A stretch of DNA of 48,506 nucleotides from assembly GCA_903850425.1 (NCBI GenBank), contig CAINLR010000032.1, forward strand, positions 1 through 48,506, given 5' to 3'. Below are positions 38,472 to 46,729 of this stretch, in pieces. The notes under the pieces were generated by a model. That model had not been told where the DNA came from. It ran no database searches and saw nothing but the letters and a program-made list of their open reading frames with translations. The position numbers and the translations under genes were made by a program. This stretch comes from an uncultured Verrucomicrobia subdivision 3 bacterium. Its GTDB lineage: Bacteria > Verrucomicrobiota > Verrucomicrobiia > Limisphaerales > UBA11358. How positions within the stretch are numbered: the first letter of the stretch is position 1; the number at the start of each line of letters is the position of its first letter.

Positions 38472-40310
38472 ATGAAAGCTGAATTCGAAAAACTAGCCGC
38501 CTCGGGCAAAATCGAGGGACGACACATTGAACCACTTACGCATCTGGCCGAAGCCGGTTATTGCACCCATAAGAGTTGGGGATTTGGACGAATCAAGACG
38601 GTGGACACCGTGTTTGCGCGGTTCACCATTGATTTTCCGGGCAAGGCCGGCCACGCGATGGATCTGACCTTCGCCGCCGAATCGCTCAAGCCGGTGCCCA
38701 AGGACCACATTCTCGCGCGCAAGACAACCGACCTCAATGCGGTGCGCCATCTCGCGGCGCACCATCTGGATTTGATCAAACTGGTGTTGAATAGTTTTGG
38801 CGGCAAGGCCACCGTGGATCAAATCCAAGGCGTGCTTGTGCCCGATGTCATCGCGGACGACTGGAAAAAATGGTGGGAAACCGCCAAGCGCGAAATGAAG
38901 AAGGACGGCCACTTCATCGTGCCGACCAAAAAAACCGAGCCAGTCGTGCTGCAGACCACGGAAACCTCGCTGCAAGCCCGCCTGCTCGCCGAGTTCCGCA
39001 CCGCCAAAGGTTTGAAGGCGCGCATCCTGGTCGTGGGCGAAATCATCAAGGGCGTTTCCGATTTGAAAGACAAGGTGGCGACGGCGAATGAAGTCATTGC
39101 CTCGCTGAATCCCGACATCGCCGCGCATCAACGCAATCAGCCCGCCGTGGCGCTCGAAGCCATTTTCGCCCGCGACGAACTGCGCGCCGCGGCGGGGATT
39201 CCCGCCGCCGCTGAGGACATCACCGACGCGCAAGTCTGGTCGCAGGACGGCATCCGCTTCGGCCCCCTGCTCGAATTGATTCCCTCCGCGAAACACAATC
39301 GCGCATTGGAGTCCTTCAAGCAGACCAATCCCGAACGCTGGGTGGAAGTGGTGCGCAACGCCATCAACTTTGTTTCCGCCAAGCTGGCCCGCGAGATCGC
39401 GAACCTCATCGTCGAAAACGGCAAGCTGGCCGAACTCAAGGAAACCCTTGCCAAACACATCAACCAGCACACCGCCAGCAGCGAAATGCTCCTTTGGTTC
39501 GGCCGCGAACGCAACGAAGACTTCGTGGACATCCTCGGCCCGGAAGTCTTCCGCGCCATGCTCACCGCGATGGAACGCGACCAGTTCAACGAAAAACGCT
39601 CGAACCGCCTGCGCGATTTCATTCTCGAAGATCAAGCCTTGATCGTGGAACTCACCGCCACCGCCGACATCGAAGTCGTCAAGGACTTGACCCGCGCGTT
39701 GCAGTTCTCCCCCGTGTTTGACGACATGGACAAACGCTCGCTCCTCGCCCGGCTCGTCAAGGCGCATCCCGCCGTGCAGTCCCTCATCACCGGCGAACAG
39801 ACCAAGCAGGAAGCCGGCTTGCTCGTCTCCTGGACCAGCCTCGAACGCCGCCGCCTCGAATATCAGGAGATCGTGCAGAAGAAAATCCCGGCGAATTCCA
39901 AGGAGATTGCCATCGCCCGCAGCTACGGCGATTTGCGCGAGAACCACGAATACAAAGCCGCCAAGGAGACCCAGAAAATCCTCATGCGCCAGAAGGCAGA
40001 CCTCGAAGCCGCCCTGCTCCGCGCCCGCGGCCAGGATTTCGCCAACGCCAACACCGACGTGATCGGTCCCGGCACCATCGTTCACGCCACCGACCTCATG
40101 TCCAAAGAGTCCGAGGTCTTCACAATCCTCGGCGCGTGGGATTCCGATCCCGACCACGGCGTCATCAGCTACCTCACGCCCATCGCCATGGCCATGTTGA
40201 ACCACCAGGTCGGCGACGAAGTGGAATACGAACTGCACGGCAAGAAACGCCTCCACCGCATCGAGAAGATCGAGGCGTGGAAGACCGAAGCCGCGCCCGT
40301 CGCCGCTTAA
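38472..40310 (+). CDS. greA: GreA-type transcript cleavage factor with a long N-terminal extension
   Basis: A 612-residue protein. The last 160 residues are a complete GreA: a coiled coil (about 455-530) with the acidic tip ARSYGDLRENHEYKAAKE, where the Asp and Glu coordinate the metal in the polymerase active site. A C-terminal domain with SYLTPIAMAMLNHQVGDEVEY follows. Ordinary GreA is about 158 residues. The extra ~450 residues start with a small beta domain (KSWGFGRIKTVDTVF) and continue as mostly helical sequence. Chlamydial GreA is similarly large (about 700 residues), so the extension looks like a trait of the PVC group. An ATG at 38457 is also possible. It is a single gene, followed by a terminator. 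Confidence 0.88.
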   Translation: MKAEFEKLAASGKIEGRHIEPLTHLAEAGYCTHKSWGFGRIKTVDTVFARFTIDFPGKAGHAMDLTFAAESLKPVPKDHILARKTTDLNAVRHLAAHHLDLIKLVLNSFGGKATVDQIQGVLVPDVIADDWKKWWETAKREMKKDGHFIVPTKKTEPVVLQTTETSLQARLLAEFRTAKGLKARILVVGEIIKGVSDLKDKVATANEVIASLNPDIAAHQRNQPAVALEAIFARDELRAAAGIPAAAEDITDAQVWSQDGIRFGPLLELIPSAKHNRALESFKQTNPERWVEVVRNAINFVSAKLAREIANLIVENGKLAELKETLAKHINQHTASSEMLLWFGRERNEDFVDILGPEVFRAMLTAMERDQFNEKRSNRLRDFILEDQALIVELTATADIEVVKDLTRALQFSPVFDDMDKRSLLARLVKAHPAVQSLITGEQTKQEAGLLVSWTSLERRRLEYQEIVQKKIPANSKEIAIARSYGDLRENHEYKAAKETQKILMRQKADLEAALLRARGQDFANANTDVIGPGTIVHATDLMSKESEVFTILGAWDSDPDHGVISYLTPIAMAMLNHQVGDEVEYELHGKKRLHRIEKIEAWKTEAAPVAA

Positions 40311-40330
40311 TCCAGCCAATTGAAAATCAA

Positions 40331-40360
40331 AAAGGCGCGAAGAGAAATCTTCGCGCCTTT
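40331..40360 (+). terminator. Hairpin terminator after greA
   Basis: A perfect 13-bp stem AAAGGCGCGAAGA/TCTTCGCGCCTTT with loop GAAA lies 20 nt after the stop. The T run on the plus strand is short, while the minus strand reading has five T. A near-identical hairpin in reverse-complement orientation occurs at 41527-41557. Confidence 0.8.
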
Positions 40361-40959
40361 CAGTTTGGAGTGGGCAACTTTATTTCCCCGGCGCCGGCTT
40401 CGCTTTGTGCGATTTCCCTCAAAACCAGCCTTTTACGCAGCCAAAGATCCTAAAACGCGAGGCCGCGCACCTTAATCGCGACCCGTCGCACCTTAATCGC
40501 GATGCCTCGCGCTCGAGGAGCGACGCCTCGCACCAAGCCCGCGATGCCTCGCGCTTGAGGAGCGAGGCCCAACGCTCAAGGTGCGCTGGCTCGCGCCTAA
40601 GGAGCGACGCCACGCGCTAAGCCCGCGTTGAACCGCGATCAAGGAGCGACGCCACGCGCTCGAGGTGCGACTGACCGCGCTGACCAATGCTTGAACCTCG
40701 CCACCGCCGGGAACTGGTCTTGCCGCCGCCCCTTCAGATTGGGCCGCCACGATACGAGCGGCGGCAGCGCCGTGTTTGCTGAACCCAGTTGTGCCGTCAA
40801 AACCAGCATGATTAAATGCTCGACAGGTATTTCCGCCCGCCCTAGGGTAAATCCATGAAACAGGATAGGCCAACCAACCGGCCGCCGATTACTAATTAGG
40901 CGGCTTACGCGTATGAGACTTTTCATAGATTCAAAAAGTAAGACATCATCAGAGGTTCT
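40361..40959. other. Gene-free stretch holding a 21-bp repeat array
   Basis: About 600 bp without a supported gene. 40445-40685 is an array of 21-bp repeats, described separately. 40690-40880 shows only GC-rich sequence with no coding character. From 40890 the composition becomes AT-richer towards the gene at 40960. A small inverted repeat GCCGCC/GGCGGC flanks 40887-40898, and its right part belongs to an 11-nt inverted repeat shared with 41473-41483. Confidence 0.55.
40445..40685. repeat. Tandem array of 21-bp repeats with no indels
   Basis: Ten full units start exactly 21 nt apart at 40466, 40487, 40508, 40529, 40550, 40571, 40592, 40613, 40634 and 40655, with a partial unit from 40676 and a decayed one before 40466. 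A typical unit is CGCGCTYRAGGAGCGACGCC. Units differ by substitutions only. The period equals seven codons, so several frames read as heptapeptide repeats (for example SRLRSDA). It also equals two helical turns. There are no unique spacers, so it is not a CRISPR. Confidence 0.9.
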
Positions 40960-41469
40960 ATGATTATTGACATTCGCAACGATGGGCCGGATTTTCTCGG
41001 CTACGTCCGTCAGCGGGTTGAGCAGCACATGGCGAGTTCCAAGCCGTCTGCTCGAGTCAGTCGGATTGAGTGCGGGTTTGAGATCGGACAGGGAAATGAT
41101 GTGTGGCTGGATTTTGATACGCGAGCCAATCCAGAGCCGGACGGCGAGTGGACGCGACACATTGGTGAGATTCCGGTGCTCAAACGGCCAAAGTGGCCGA
41201 TCTGGGAAGCAGTGCCGGAGGGCGAGTTGGTGTTTTTCATAGACCTCCAAGGTCAGAAGGTGGAGGTGACGACAGCCGAAAACACCGACGAGTTGATTTG
41301 CACTATCGTCGGTGATGCCCTGAAGCATACATTGCTGACGGCACGCGACACGGGTTTGTTCAAATCGTTGCCTAAAGCTGATAAGTGCGAGATTGGTGTT
41401 ATGGACGTAATGAGTGGTTACTATGGCTGGCCAGCCTACCAAGATCGTGGCAAGGAAAACATGGTCTGA
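40960..41469 (+). CDS. Protein of unknown function, possibly acquired
   Basis: A 169-residue soluble protein that I do not recognise. The ATG at 40960 is preceded by AGAGG at close spacing. It is acidic and aromatic, with NDVWLDFDTRANPEPDGEW and LKRPKWPIWEAVPEGE as its most distinctive stretches. There is no signal peptide, membrane helix or metal motif. In size and character it resembles the small immunity or SMI1-like proteins of polymorphic toxin systems, but no toxin gene is adjacent and the resemblance is only general. Two 60-base samples inside it (41281-41340 and 41401-41460) are each 50% G+C, lower than its neighbours. It is flanked by an 11-nt inverted repeat and by two copies of one terminator hairpin. 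Confidence 0.6.
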   Translation: MIIDIRNDGPDFLGYVRQRVEQHMASSKPSARVSRIECGFEIGQGNDVWLDFDTRANPEPDGEWTRHIGEIPVLKRPKWPIWEAVPEGELVFFIDLQGQKVEVTTAENTDELICTIVGDALKHTLLTARDTGLFKSLPKADKCEIGVMDVMSGYYGWPAYQDRGKENMV

Positions 41470-41526
41470 GCCAGCCGCCTAATATTGATAGACTGCGCGT
41501 GAGTTGCTGATTAGCCGCAAAGAAAA

Positions 41527-41557
41527 GGCGCGAAGATTTCTCTTCGCGCCCTTTTTA
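41527..41557. terminator. Bidirectional hairpin terminator
   Basis: GGCGCGAAGA/TCTTCGCGCC with loop TTTC is followed by CTTTTTATT on the plus strand, serving the gene at 40960. Read on the minus strand it is followed by TTTTC, so it may also serve the DUF5069 gene ending at 41634. It is the reverse complement of the hairpin at 40331-40360. Confidence 0.82.
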
Positions 41558-41565
41558 TTGTGGTG

Positions 41566-41625
41566 TGGTAGGGCGGCGCTGCTGCGTCGCCTTGGTCCAG
41601 GCTGCGCAGCAGCGCAGCCCTACCA
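41566..41625. repeat. 60-bp near-perfect palindromic repeat
   Basis: The arms 41566-41586 and 41605-41625 are reverse complements over 21 nt with a single mismatch, starting TGGTAGGGC and ending GCCCTACCA, with an 18-nt loop. It lies between the terminator at 41527-41557 and the stop of the DUF5069 gene. I recall similar GTAGGGC-type palindromes as dispersed elements in PVC genomes, but only one copy is in this window. Confidence 0.8.
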
Positions 41626-41633
41626 AAATCTCT

Positions 41634-42077
41634 TCAAGCCTTGCCGCCGTAGCTCGCAAAGTCATCCGCGTCCAGCACGTCGAACCAAGTGATGATGTCC
41701 TCGCGGTTGGGCGCAACGGCTTTGTGAATGCCGTTGAGATATTCGCGGCCATCGGGATTGTTGGGCGCGCGGTTTTCCTGCCAGTGCGTCCAGGCGATGA
41801 TTTCCGGCACGGTGCGTTTGTTTTTGGCGTTGGCGGTGATCCACGCCAGCACTTCGGTGTCGCTCTTGGCGAGTTCATTTTTCAAGGCTTCGGGATCAAT
41901 GCCGGCGAAGTCGAGGAAGGCCTGGTCGAGCGGACAGGCGTAATGATATTCGCCGTGCTTGCCGGTGAGCGTGGCGCGGCCCTTGTCCAACATGCGGGGG
42001 AGAATGGCGTAGCCGCCGAGGCGCACGCGCGGACTGCGCGGCGGAAACTGGGTGAGGTCGGGATGGTGTAATGACAT
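41634..42077 (-). CDS. DUF5069 protein (second of two)
   Basis: A 147-residue soluble protein, from the ATG at 42077; an upstream extension to 42134 would overlap promoter sequence of psd. The family pattern is very clear: DLTQFPPRSPRVRLGGYAI followed by LPRMLDKGRA, then EYHYACPLDQAFLDFAGID, AKNKRTVPEIIAW and finally DIITWFDVLDADDFASYGGKA. The role is unknown in the family. It is a single gene, divergent from the psd operon with 105 bp between the starts. Confidence 0.87.
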   Translation of the reverse strand: MSLHHPDLTQFPPRSPRVRLGGYAILPRMLDKGRATLTGKHGEYHYACPLDQAFLDFAGIDPEALKNELAKSDTEVLAWITANAKNKRTVPEIIAWTHWQENRAPNNPDGREYLNGIHKAVAPNREDIITWFDVLDADDFASYGGKA

Positions 42078-42182
42078 AACGGTAGTGTTTGTTTTTTTGG
42101 TGGTGTCGTCTTGGTGACGGCTTCCAAGTTGCACTCAAAATGCCGAATTGCAAGTGACGCGAAAAAAATTTATTTTGTCCGT

Positions 42183-42869
42183 GTGAAAAACTCTGGAAAA
42201 GCCTCGGCGTCCGCGCTCAGCCTGATTTTGTGTTCGGGTGTGGCCGTGCTGGTGCTGGTGGTCGTGGCGTTCGTGGCCAAGTTCATTGGCTCGATCGTGG
42301 TGGCGTTGGCCGGCACGCTGGCGGTGCTGTGGGTGCTGTTCGTGGTCTTCACGGTTTACTTTTTCCGCGATCCGGAAGCCGCGACGCCGACGGGGCCGAA
42401 CCTCGTCATCGCGCCCGGCCACGGCAAGGTGGATACGATTGACACGACCACCGAGCCGAATTTCATGGGCGGCGAATGCCAGCGCATCTCCATTTTTCTT
42501 TCCGTGTTCGATGTCCACGTGCAGAACGCGCCGGTCACGGGCCGCGTGGCCTATTTCAAACATTCGCCCGGCCAGTATCTCAACGCGATGCGCGCGGACT
42601 GCGCGCAGTTCAACGAGAACGTGCTCATCGGCATCGAGTCGGTGGATCCGCGCGGCGAGAAAATCGGCATGCGCCTGATCGCCGGTCTGATCGCGCGCCG
42701 CATCGTGCCGTGGATTGACACCAACGACGCCATCAAACGCGGCGAACGCGTGAGCCTCATCCAGTTCGGGTCGCGCGTGGATGTCTATCTGCCCAAGCAC
42801 GCGAAGGTGAAAGTGAAACTGGGCGACCGCGTGGTCGGCGGCGAATCCATCCTGGCGGCCATTGAATAA
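42183..42869 (+). CDS. psd: Phosphatidylserine decarboxylase, short form
   Basis: A 228-residue proenzyme from the GTG at 42183; no ATG fits. Two membrane helices lie at about 11-30 and 36-60, followed by VYFFRDPEA, the usual start of the catalytic domain in short-form enzymes. The substrate region FLSVFDVHVQNAP is intact. Self-cleavage should occur at Gly196-Ser197 in SLIQFGSRVDVYLP, giving the pyruvoyl group on the new alpha subunit. It converts phosphatidylserine to phosphatidylethanolamine at the inner membrane. The next gene, pssA, starts 5 nt after the stop and supplies the substrate, so the two form a complete pathway unit. Confidence 0.93.
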   Translation: MKNSGKASASALSLILCSGVAVLVLVVVAFVAKFIGSIVVALAGTLAVLWVLFVVFTVYFFRDPEAATPTGPNLVIAPGHGKVDTIDTTTEPNFMGGECQRISIFLSVFDVHVQNAPVTGRVAYFKHSPGQYLNAMRADCAQFNENVLIGIESVDPRGEKIGMRLIAGLIARRIVPWIDTNDAIKRGERVSLIQFGSRVDVYLPKHAKVKVKLGDRVVGGESILAAIE

Positions 42870-42874
42870 CCTGC

Positions 42875-43747
42875 ATGGGCGCGCCACCTGAAATAAAATC
42901 CCCGGTGCCAGCCGAGGGCGAGAAGCTGAAGATTTATTTTCTGCCCAACTTGCTGACGGCGGGAAATCTCTTCTGCGGATTCGTGGCGCTGACGAAGATC
43001 GTCGAGGCCAACCTGACGCCCGACGCCGACGGCCATGTCAACTGGTATCCCATCCAGTTTGCCCTCGCGGCCATTTTACTCGCGTGCATTTTTGATTTGT
43101 TCGACGGCCGGGTCGCGCGCATGGGCGGCCACGAAAGTCCGTTCGGCCGCGAGTTCGATTCGCTGGCGGATTTGATTTCCTTTGGCGCGGCCCCCGCCTT
43201 TCTGGTGCATCGCGTGGTGTTACACCGCGCCTTGCCGGAAGAATACGTCGGCCTCGGCTGGTTCATCGCCTCGATTTATCTGGTCTGCGGCGCGTTCCGG
43301 CTGGCGCGGTTCAATTGTCTCTCGGCCATGAATCTGCCCGGCGCGGGCAAGGATTTTCTGGGCTTCCCGATTCCCTCCGCCGCCGGCCTGGTCGCATCGC
43401 TGACGCTGTTCATCATCAAGCTGAACGAGAAGGAAAAAGATCTGGGCCATTGGGGCTATCTGCTGCCGGTGGTGCTGGTCTTTTTGTCAGCGATGATGGT
43501 GAGCGAGGTGCGCTATCCGAGTTTCAAGTCGCTCGGCTTGCGCTCGTCCACGACCTTTCTGAAAGTCGTCATCGCCGCCCTGTTCGTGGGCCTGATGCTG
43601 GTGCTGCAGGAAAAGATTTTGTATTACGTCCTGCCCATCTTCTTCACCGCGTATCTGCTCTACGGGTTTGTGCGGCCGTATATTTCGCGCGCGTGGCGGA
43701 AGGAAATCGAAGAAGAGGACGACGAGGAAACGGGGGCGGCGAACTGA
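42875..43747 (+). CDS. pssA: CDP-diacylglycerol-serine O-phosphatidyltransferase
   Basis: A 290-residue membrane enzyme that makes phosphatidylserine from CDP-diacylglycerol and serine. The CDP-alcohol phosphotransferase motif is complete: D74-x2-D77-G78-x2-A81-R82-x8-G91-x3-D95-x3-D99, read from DLFDGRVARMGGHESPFGRE. About eight hydrophobic helices follow the usual plan, and the C-terminus is acidic (EIEEEDDEETGAAN). The start lies 5 nt after psd and the stop 1 nt before the LysE-type gene, so tight coupling is likely. The order psd-pssA is the reverse of the pathway. Confidence 0.94.
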   Translation: MGAPPEIKSPVPAEGEKLKIYFLPNLLTAGNLFCGFVALTKIVEANLTPDADGHVNWYPIQFALAAILLACIFDLFDGRVARMGGHESPFGREFDSLADLISFGAAPAFLVHRVVLHRALPEEYVGLGWFIASIYLVCGAFRLARFNCLSAMNLPGAGKDFLGFPIPSAAGLVASLTLFIIKLNEKEKDLGHWGYLLPVVLVFLSAMMVSEVRYPSFKSLGLRSSTTFLKVVIAALFVGLMLVLQEKILYYVLPIFFTAYLLYGFVRPYISRAWRKEIEEEDDEETGAAN

Positions 43748-43748
43748 C

Positions 43749-44459
43749 ATGGCTGATGCACATCCCATTCTGGTGGCGCTATTCGTGGGCTTCTTCTGCG
43801 CGGTGGTCTTTTCCTGCCTGCCGGGCCCGATCAACTTGACCATTCTCAACGAGGGCGCGCAACGCGGTTTCAAGTGGGGCTTTTTCATCGGGCTGGGCGC
43901 CACGACGATGGATGTCGTGTATTGCTCGATCTCGTTCACGGGCATCTCGCAGATCATTGACCACGGCTTCGCGCAGACCATGATGCGCGTGATGGGATTT
44001 GTGTTCCTGCTGTTTCTCGGGTTCAAATTTATGTTCGCCAATTCGCTGGCCAATCCGACGCCTTTGGATCGCGCCATCGGCAAGCTGGAGGAGCGCATCG
44101 AGCAAAAGGTGCATCCGCACTCGGCGTTTGCCACCGGCTTCGTGCGCGTGGCGGCCAACCTCGGCGTGCTCGGCGCCTGGGTGGCGCTCTCCGCCACGCT
44201 GATGAGCACCAAGGCGTTTTTCAGCACGCAGGAATGGGTGGATGACACCAAGGCGGCCAAAGCCGCCTGCGTGGCGGGCGTCTTCATCGGCACCAGCCTG
44301 TGGTTCTCGTTCTGGAGTTTTCTGGCGTCGCGCGGGCACGGAAAACTAAGCGCCAAATCACTGCTGCGCCTGCAACACATTTCCGGCGTGTGTCTCTTGA
44401 GCACGGCCGTTTACGAAGGGGTTCGGATCGCCTGGCACCTCGCCCAACACCGAATTTAA
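43749..44459 (+). CDS. LysE/RhtB-family amino acid exporter
   Basis: A 236-residue inner-membrane protein from the ATG at 43749, one base after the pssA stop. It has about six hydrophobic segments and the LysE-family opening LVALFVGFFCAVVFSCLPGP, continuing INLTILNEGAQRGFKWGFFI. A central hydrophilic loop (near 100-130) with IGKLEERIEQKVHP is also usual. The family exports amino acids or related small molecules; the substrate here cannot be told. Position between pssA and ychF on one strand suggests one transcript. It has no metabolic link to either neighbour that I can see. Confidence 0.82.
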   Translation: MADAHPILVALFVGFFCAVVFSCLPGPINLTILNEGAQRGFKWGFFIGLGATTMDVVYCSISFTGISQIIDHGFAQTMMRVMGFVFLLFLGFKFMFANSLANPTPLDRAIGKLEERIEQKVHPHSAFATGFVRVAANLGVLGAWVALSATLMSTKAFFSTQEWVDDTKAAKAACVAGVFIGTSLWFSFWSFLASRGHGKLSAKSLLRLQHISGVCLLSTAVYEGVRIAWHLAQHRI

Positions 44460-44468
44460 TTTTAATAT

Positions 44469-45572
44469 ATGCTAAAAGCTGGAATCGTCGGACTGCCCAA
44501 CGTGGGCAAATCAACCTTGTTCAACGCCGTCACGCGCACGCGCAAAGCGGAGGCGGCAAACTATCCGTTTTGCACCATTGACCCGAACGTCGGCATCGTC
44601 ACCGTGCCGGACGACCGCATGTATGTTTTGCAAGGCATCGCCAAGACGCAGGTCGTCATCCCCGCCGCGATTGAGTTCGTGGATATCGCCGGCCTCGTCA
44701 AAGGCGCGTCGCAGGGCGAAGGTCTCGGCAACAAATTCCTCACGCACATCCGCGAAGTGGACGCCATCGTGCAAGTCGTGCGCTGTTTCGACGACGCCGA
44801 CATTCACCACGTCACCGGCAGCGTGGATCCCGTGCGCGACATCGAAATCATCAACACAGAGCTGGTCTTGTGCGATCTCGAAGCCGTCAAGAAACGGCTG
44901 GAGAAAGTCGGCAAAGACGCCAAGCGCGGGGACAAAGCGGCGCTCGCCGACGAAGCCGTGCTCAAGAAACTCGAACCCGTGCTCGATTCTGGCAAACCCG
45001 CTTTGACCGCCAAACTCACGCCGGAAGAAAAGGTGATTTCAAAACCGTTCTTCCTGCTCACCGACAAGCCGACCATTTTTGCCTGCAACGTCAAGGAGAC
45101 CGACCTCGCCACCGCGGACCAAAATCCTTACGTCCTCAAAGTCCGCGAATACGTGCAGACGCATCTCGCCTGCGAAGCCGTGGTCATCAGCGCGCAGATT
45201 GAAAGCGATTTGACGGACCTGTCCGCCGAGGAAGCGAAAGATTTTCTAAAGGAACTCGGCGTCAGCGAATCCGGAGTTGGGGCATTGATCCGCGCGACCT
45301 ATCATCTGCTTGGCCTGCGGACCTATTTCACGGCCGGGGAAAAAGAAGTGCGTGCCTGGACCATTCACATCGGCGACACCGCGCCCAAAGCTGCCGGCGT
45401 GATTCATTCCGATTTCGAACGCGGCTTCATCAAAGCCGAAACCGTGGCCTACGAGGACTTGGTGAAATGCGGCTCCGTCGCCGCCGCGCGCGAAAAAGGT
45501 CTCTACCGCATGGAAGGCAAGGAATACGTCGTGAAAGACGGCGACGTGCTGCTGTTCAAATTCAACGTCTAA
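44469..45572 (+). CDS. ychF: Ribosome-associated ATPase YchF (OLA1 family)
   Basis: A 367-residue P-loop protein of the Obg-like family that binds ribosomes and hydrolyses ATP rather than GTP. G1 is GLPNVGKST (8-16), G3 is DIAGL (72-76), and the G4 position reads NVKE (207-210) instead of NKxD, the change that gives ATP preference. A helical coiled domain (130-195) and a C-terminal TGS domain (from about 282, [18 protein letters not shown]) complete the standard layout. The start at 44469 lies 9 nt after the exporter stop, so it is the likely last gene of the psd operon. The region just before it is AT-rich with no ribosome binding site. Confidence 0.95.
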   Translation: MLKAGIVGLPNVGKSTLFNAVTRTRKAEAANYPFCTIDPNVGIVTVPDDRMYVLQGIAKTQVVIPAAIEFVDIAGLVKGASQGEGLGNKFLTHIREVDAIVQVVRCFDDADIHHVTGSVDPVRDIEIINTELVLCDLEAVKKRLEKVGKDAKRGDKAALADEAVLKKLEPVLDSGKPALTAKLTPEEKVISKPFFLLTDKPTIFACNVKETDLATADQNPYVLKVREYVQTHLACEAVVISAQIESDLTDLSAEEAKDFLKELGVSESGVGALIRATYHLLGLRTYFTAGEKEVRAWTIHIGDTAPKAAGVIHSDFERGFIKAETVAYEDLVKCGSVAAAREKGLYRMEGKEYVVKDGDVLLFKFNV

Positions 45573-45581
45573 GCCGCCAAG

Positions 45582-46436
<855 letters not shown>

Positions 46437-46729
46437 AAAAATCCAATCGTATGTTGTAATTTAGGCGCAGAACTTTCTGGGTCAATTCGGGTTTGAAATT
46501 AAATCTACCAAACCGAAACCGGTTTACACGACCAGATTTTTGCAAAGTGGATTGAATTTTCTGCACCCATTTCGCGAACGTCGCCACCACACGACGAAGC
46601 CAAGCCACTGGGGAGTTTCAAAGAATCTCCAAGCCCCACCCTCCAAATTCCAAGCCCCCGCGTCAGTCGTTTGATGTTTGGTGCCTCTCGGCAGCTCGGG
46701 ACTTGGAGGTTGGAGCTTCTGCCCGGATT
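46437..46729. repeat. Intergenic stretch with dispersed-repeat character
   Basis: This 293-bp gap holds short related motifs in opposite orientation: CTCCAAATTCCAAGCCCC (46641-46658) and ACTTGGAGGTTGGAGCTTC (46701-46719), with TCTCCAAGCCCCACC at 46626-46640. Similar CTTGGAATTTGGAG-type strings are, as I recall, frequent between genes in Verrucomicrobiota and Lentisphaerota. The part near 46437-46560 is AT-rich and should hold the promoter of the pseudopilin gene. I see no gene. Confidence 0.45.

Noticed and set aside
38493..40319. A 608-codon open frame on the minus strand
   Set aside because: It is antisense to greA and shows Gly/His/Glu/Phe-rich composition with no recognisable domain.
40445..40685. 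CRISPR array
   Set aside because: The units are contiguous with no unique spacers, and no cas gene is in the window.
40405..40873. Heptapeptide-repeat open frames on both strands over the 21-bp array
   Set aside because: A 21-bp period automatically gives heptads in every open frame. No frame spans the array with a good start and sound flanking protein sequence, so I list the array as a repeat only.
40890..41520. Integron gene cassette with attC sites around the gene at 40960
   Set aside because: The flanking TTAGGCGGC/GCCGCCTAA repeats recall attC ends, but the GTTAGGC-type core and paired inner boxes are missing on both sides, and no integrase is present.
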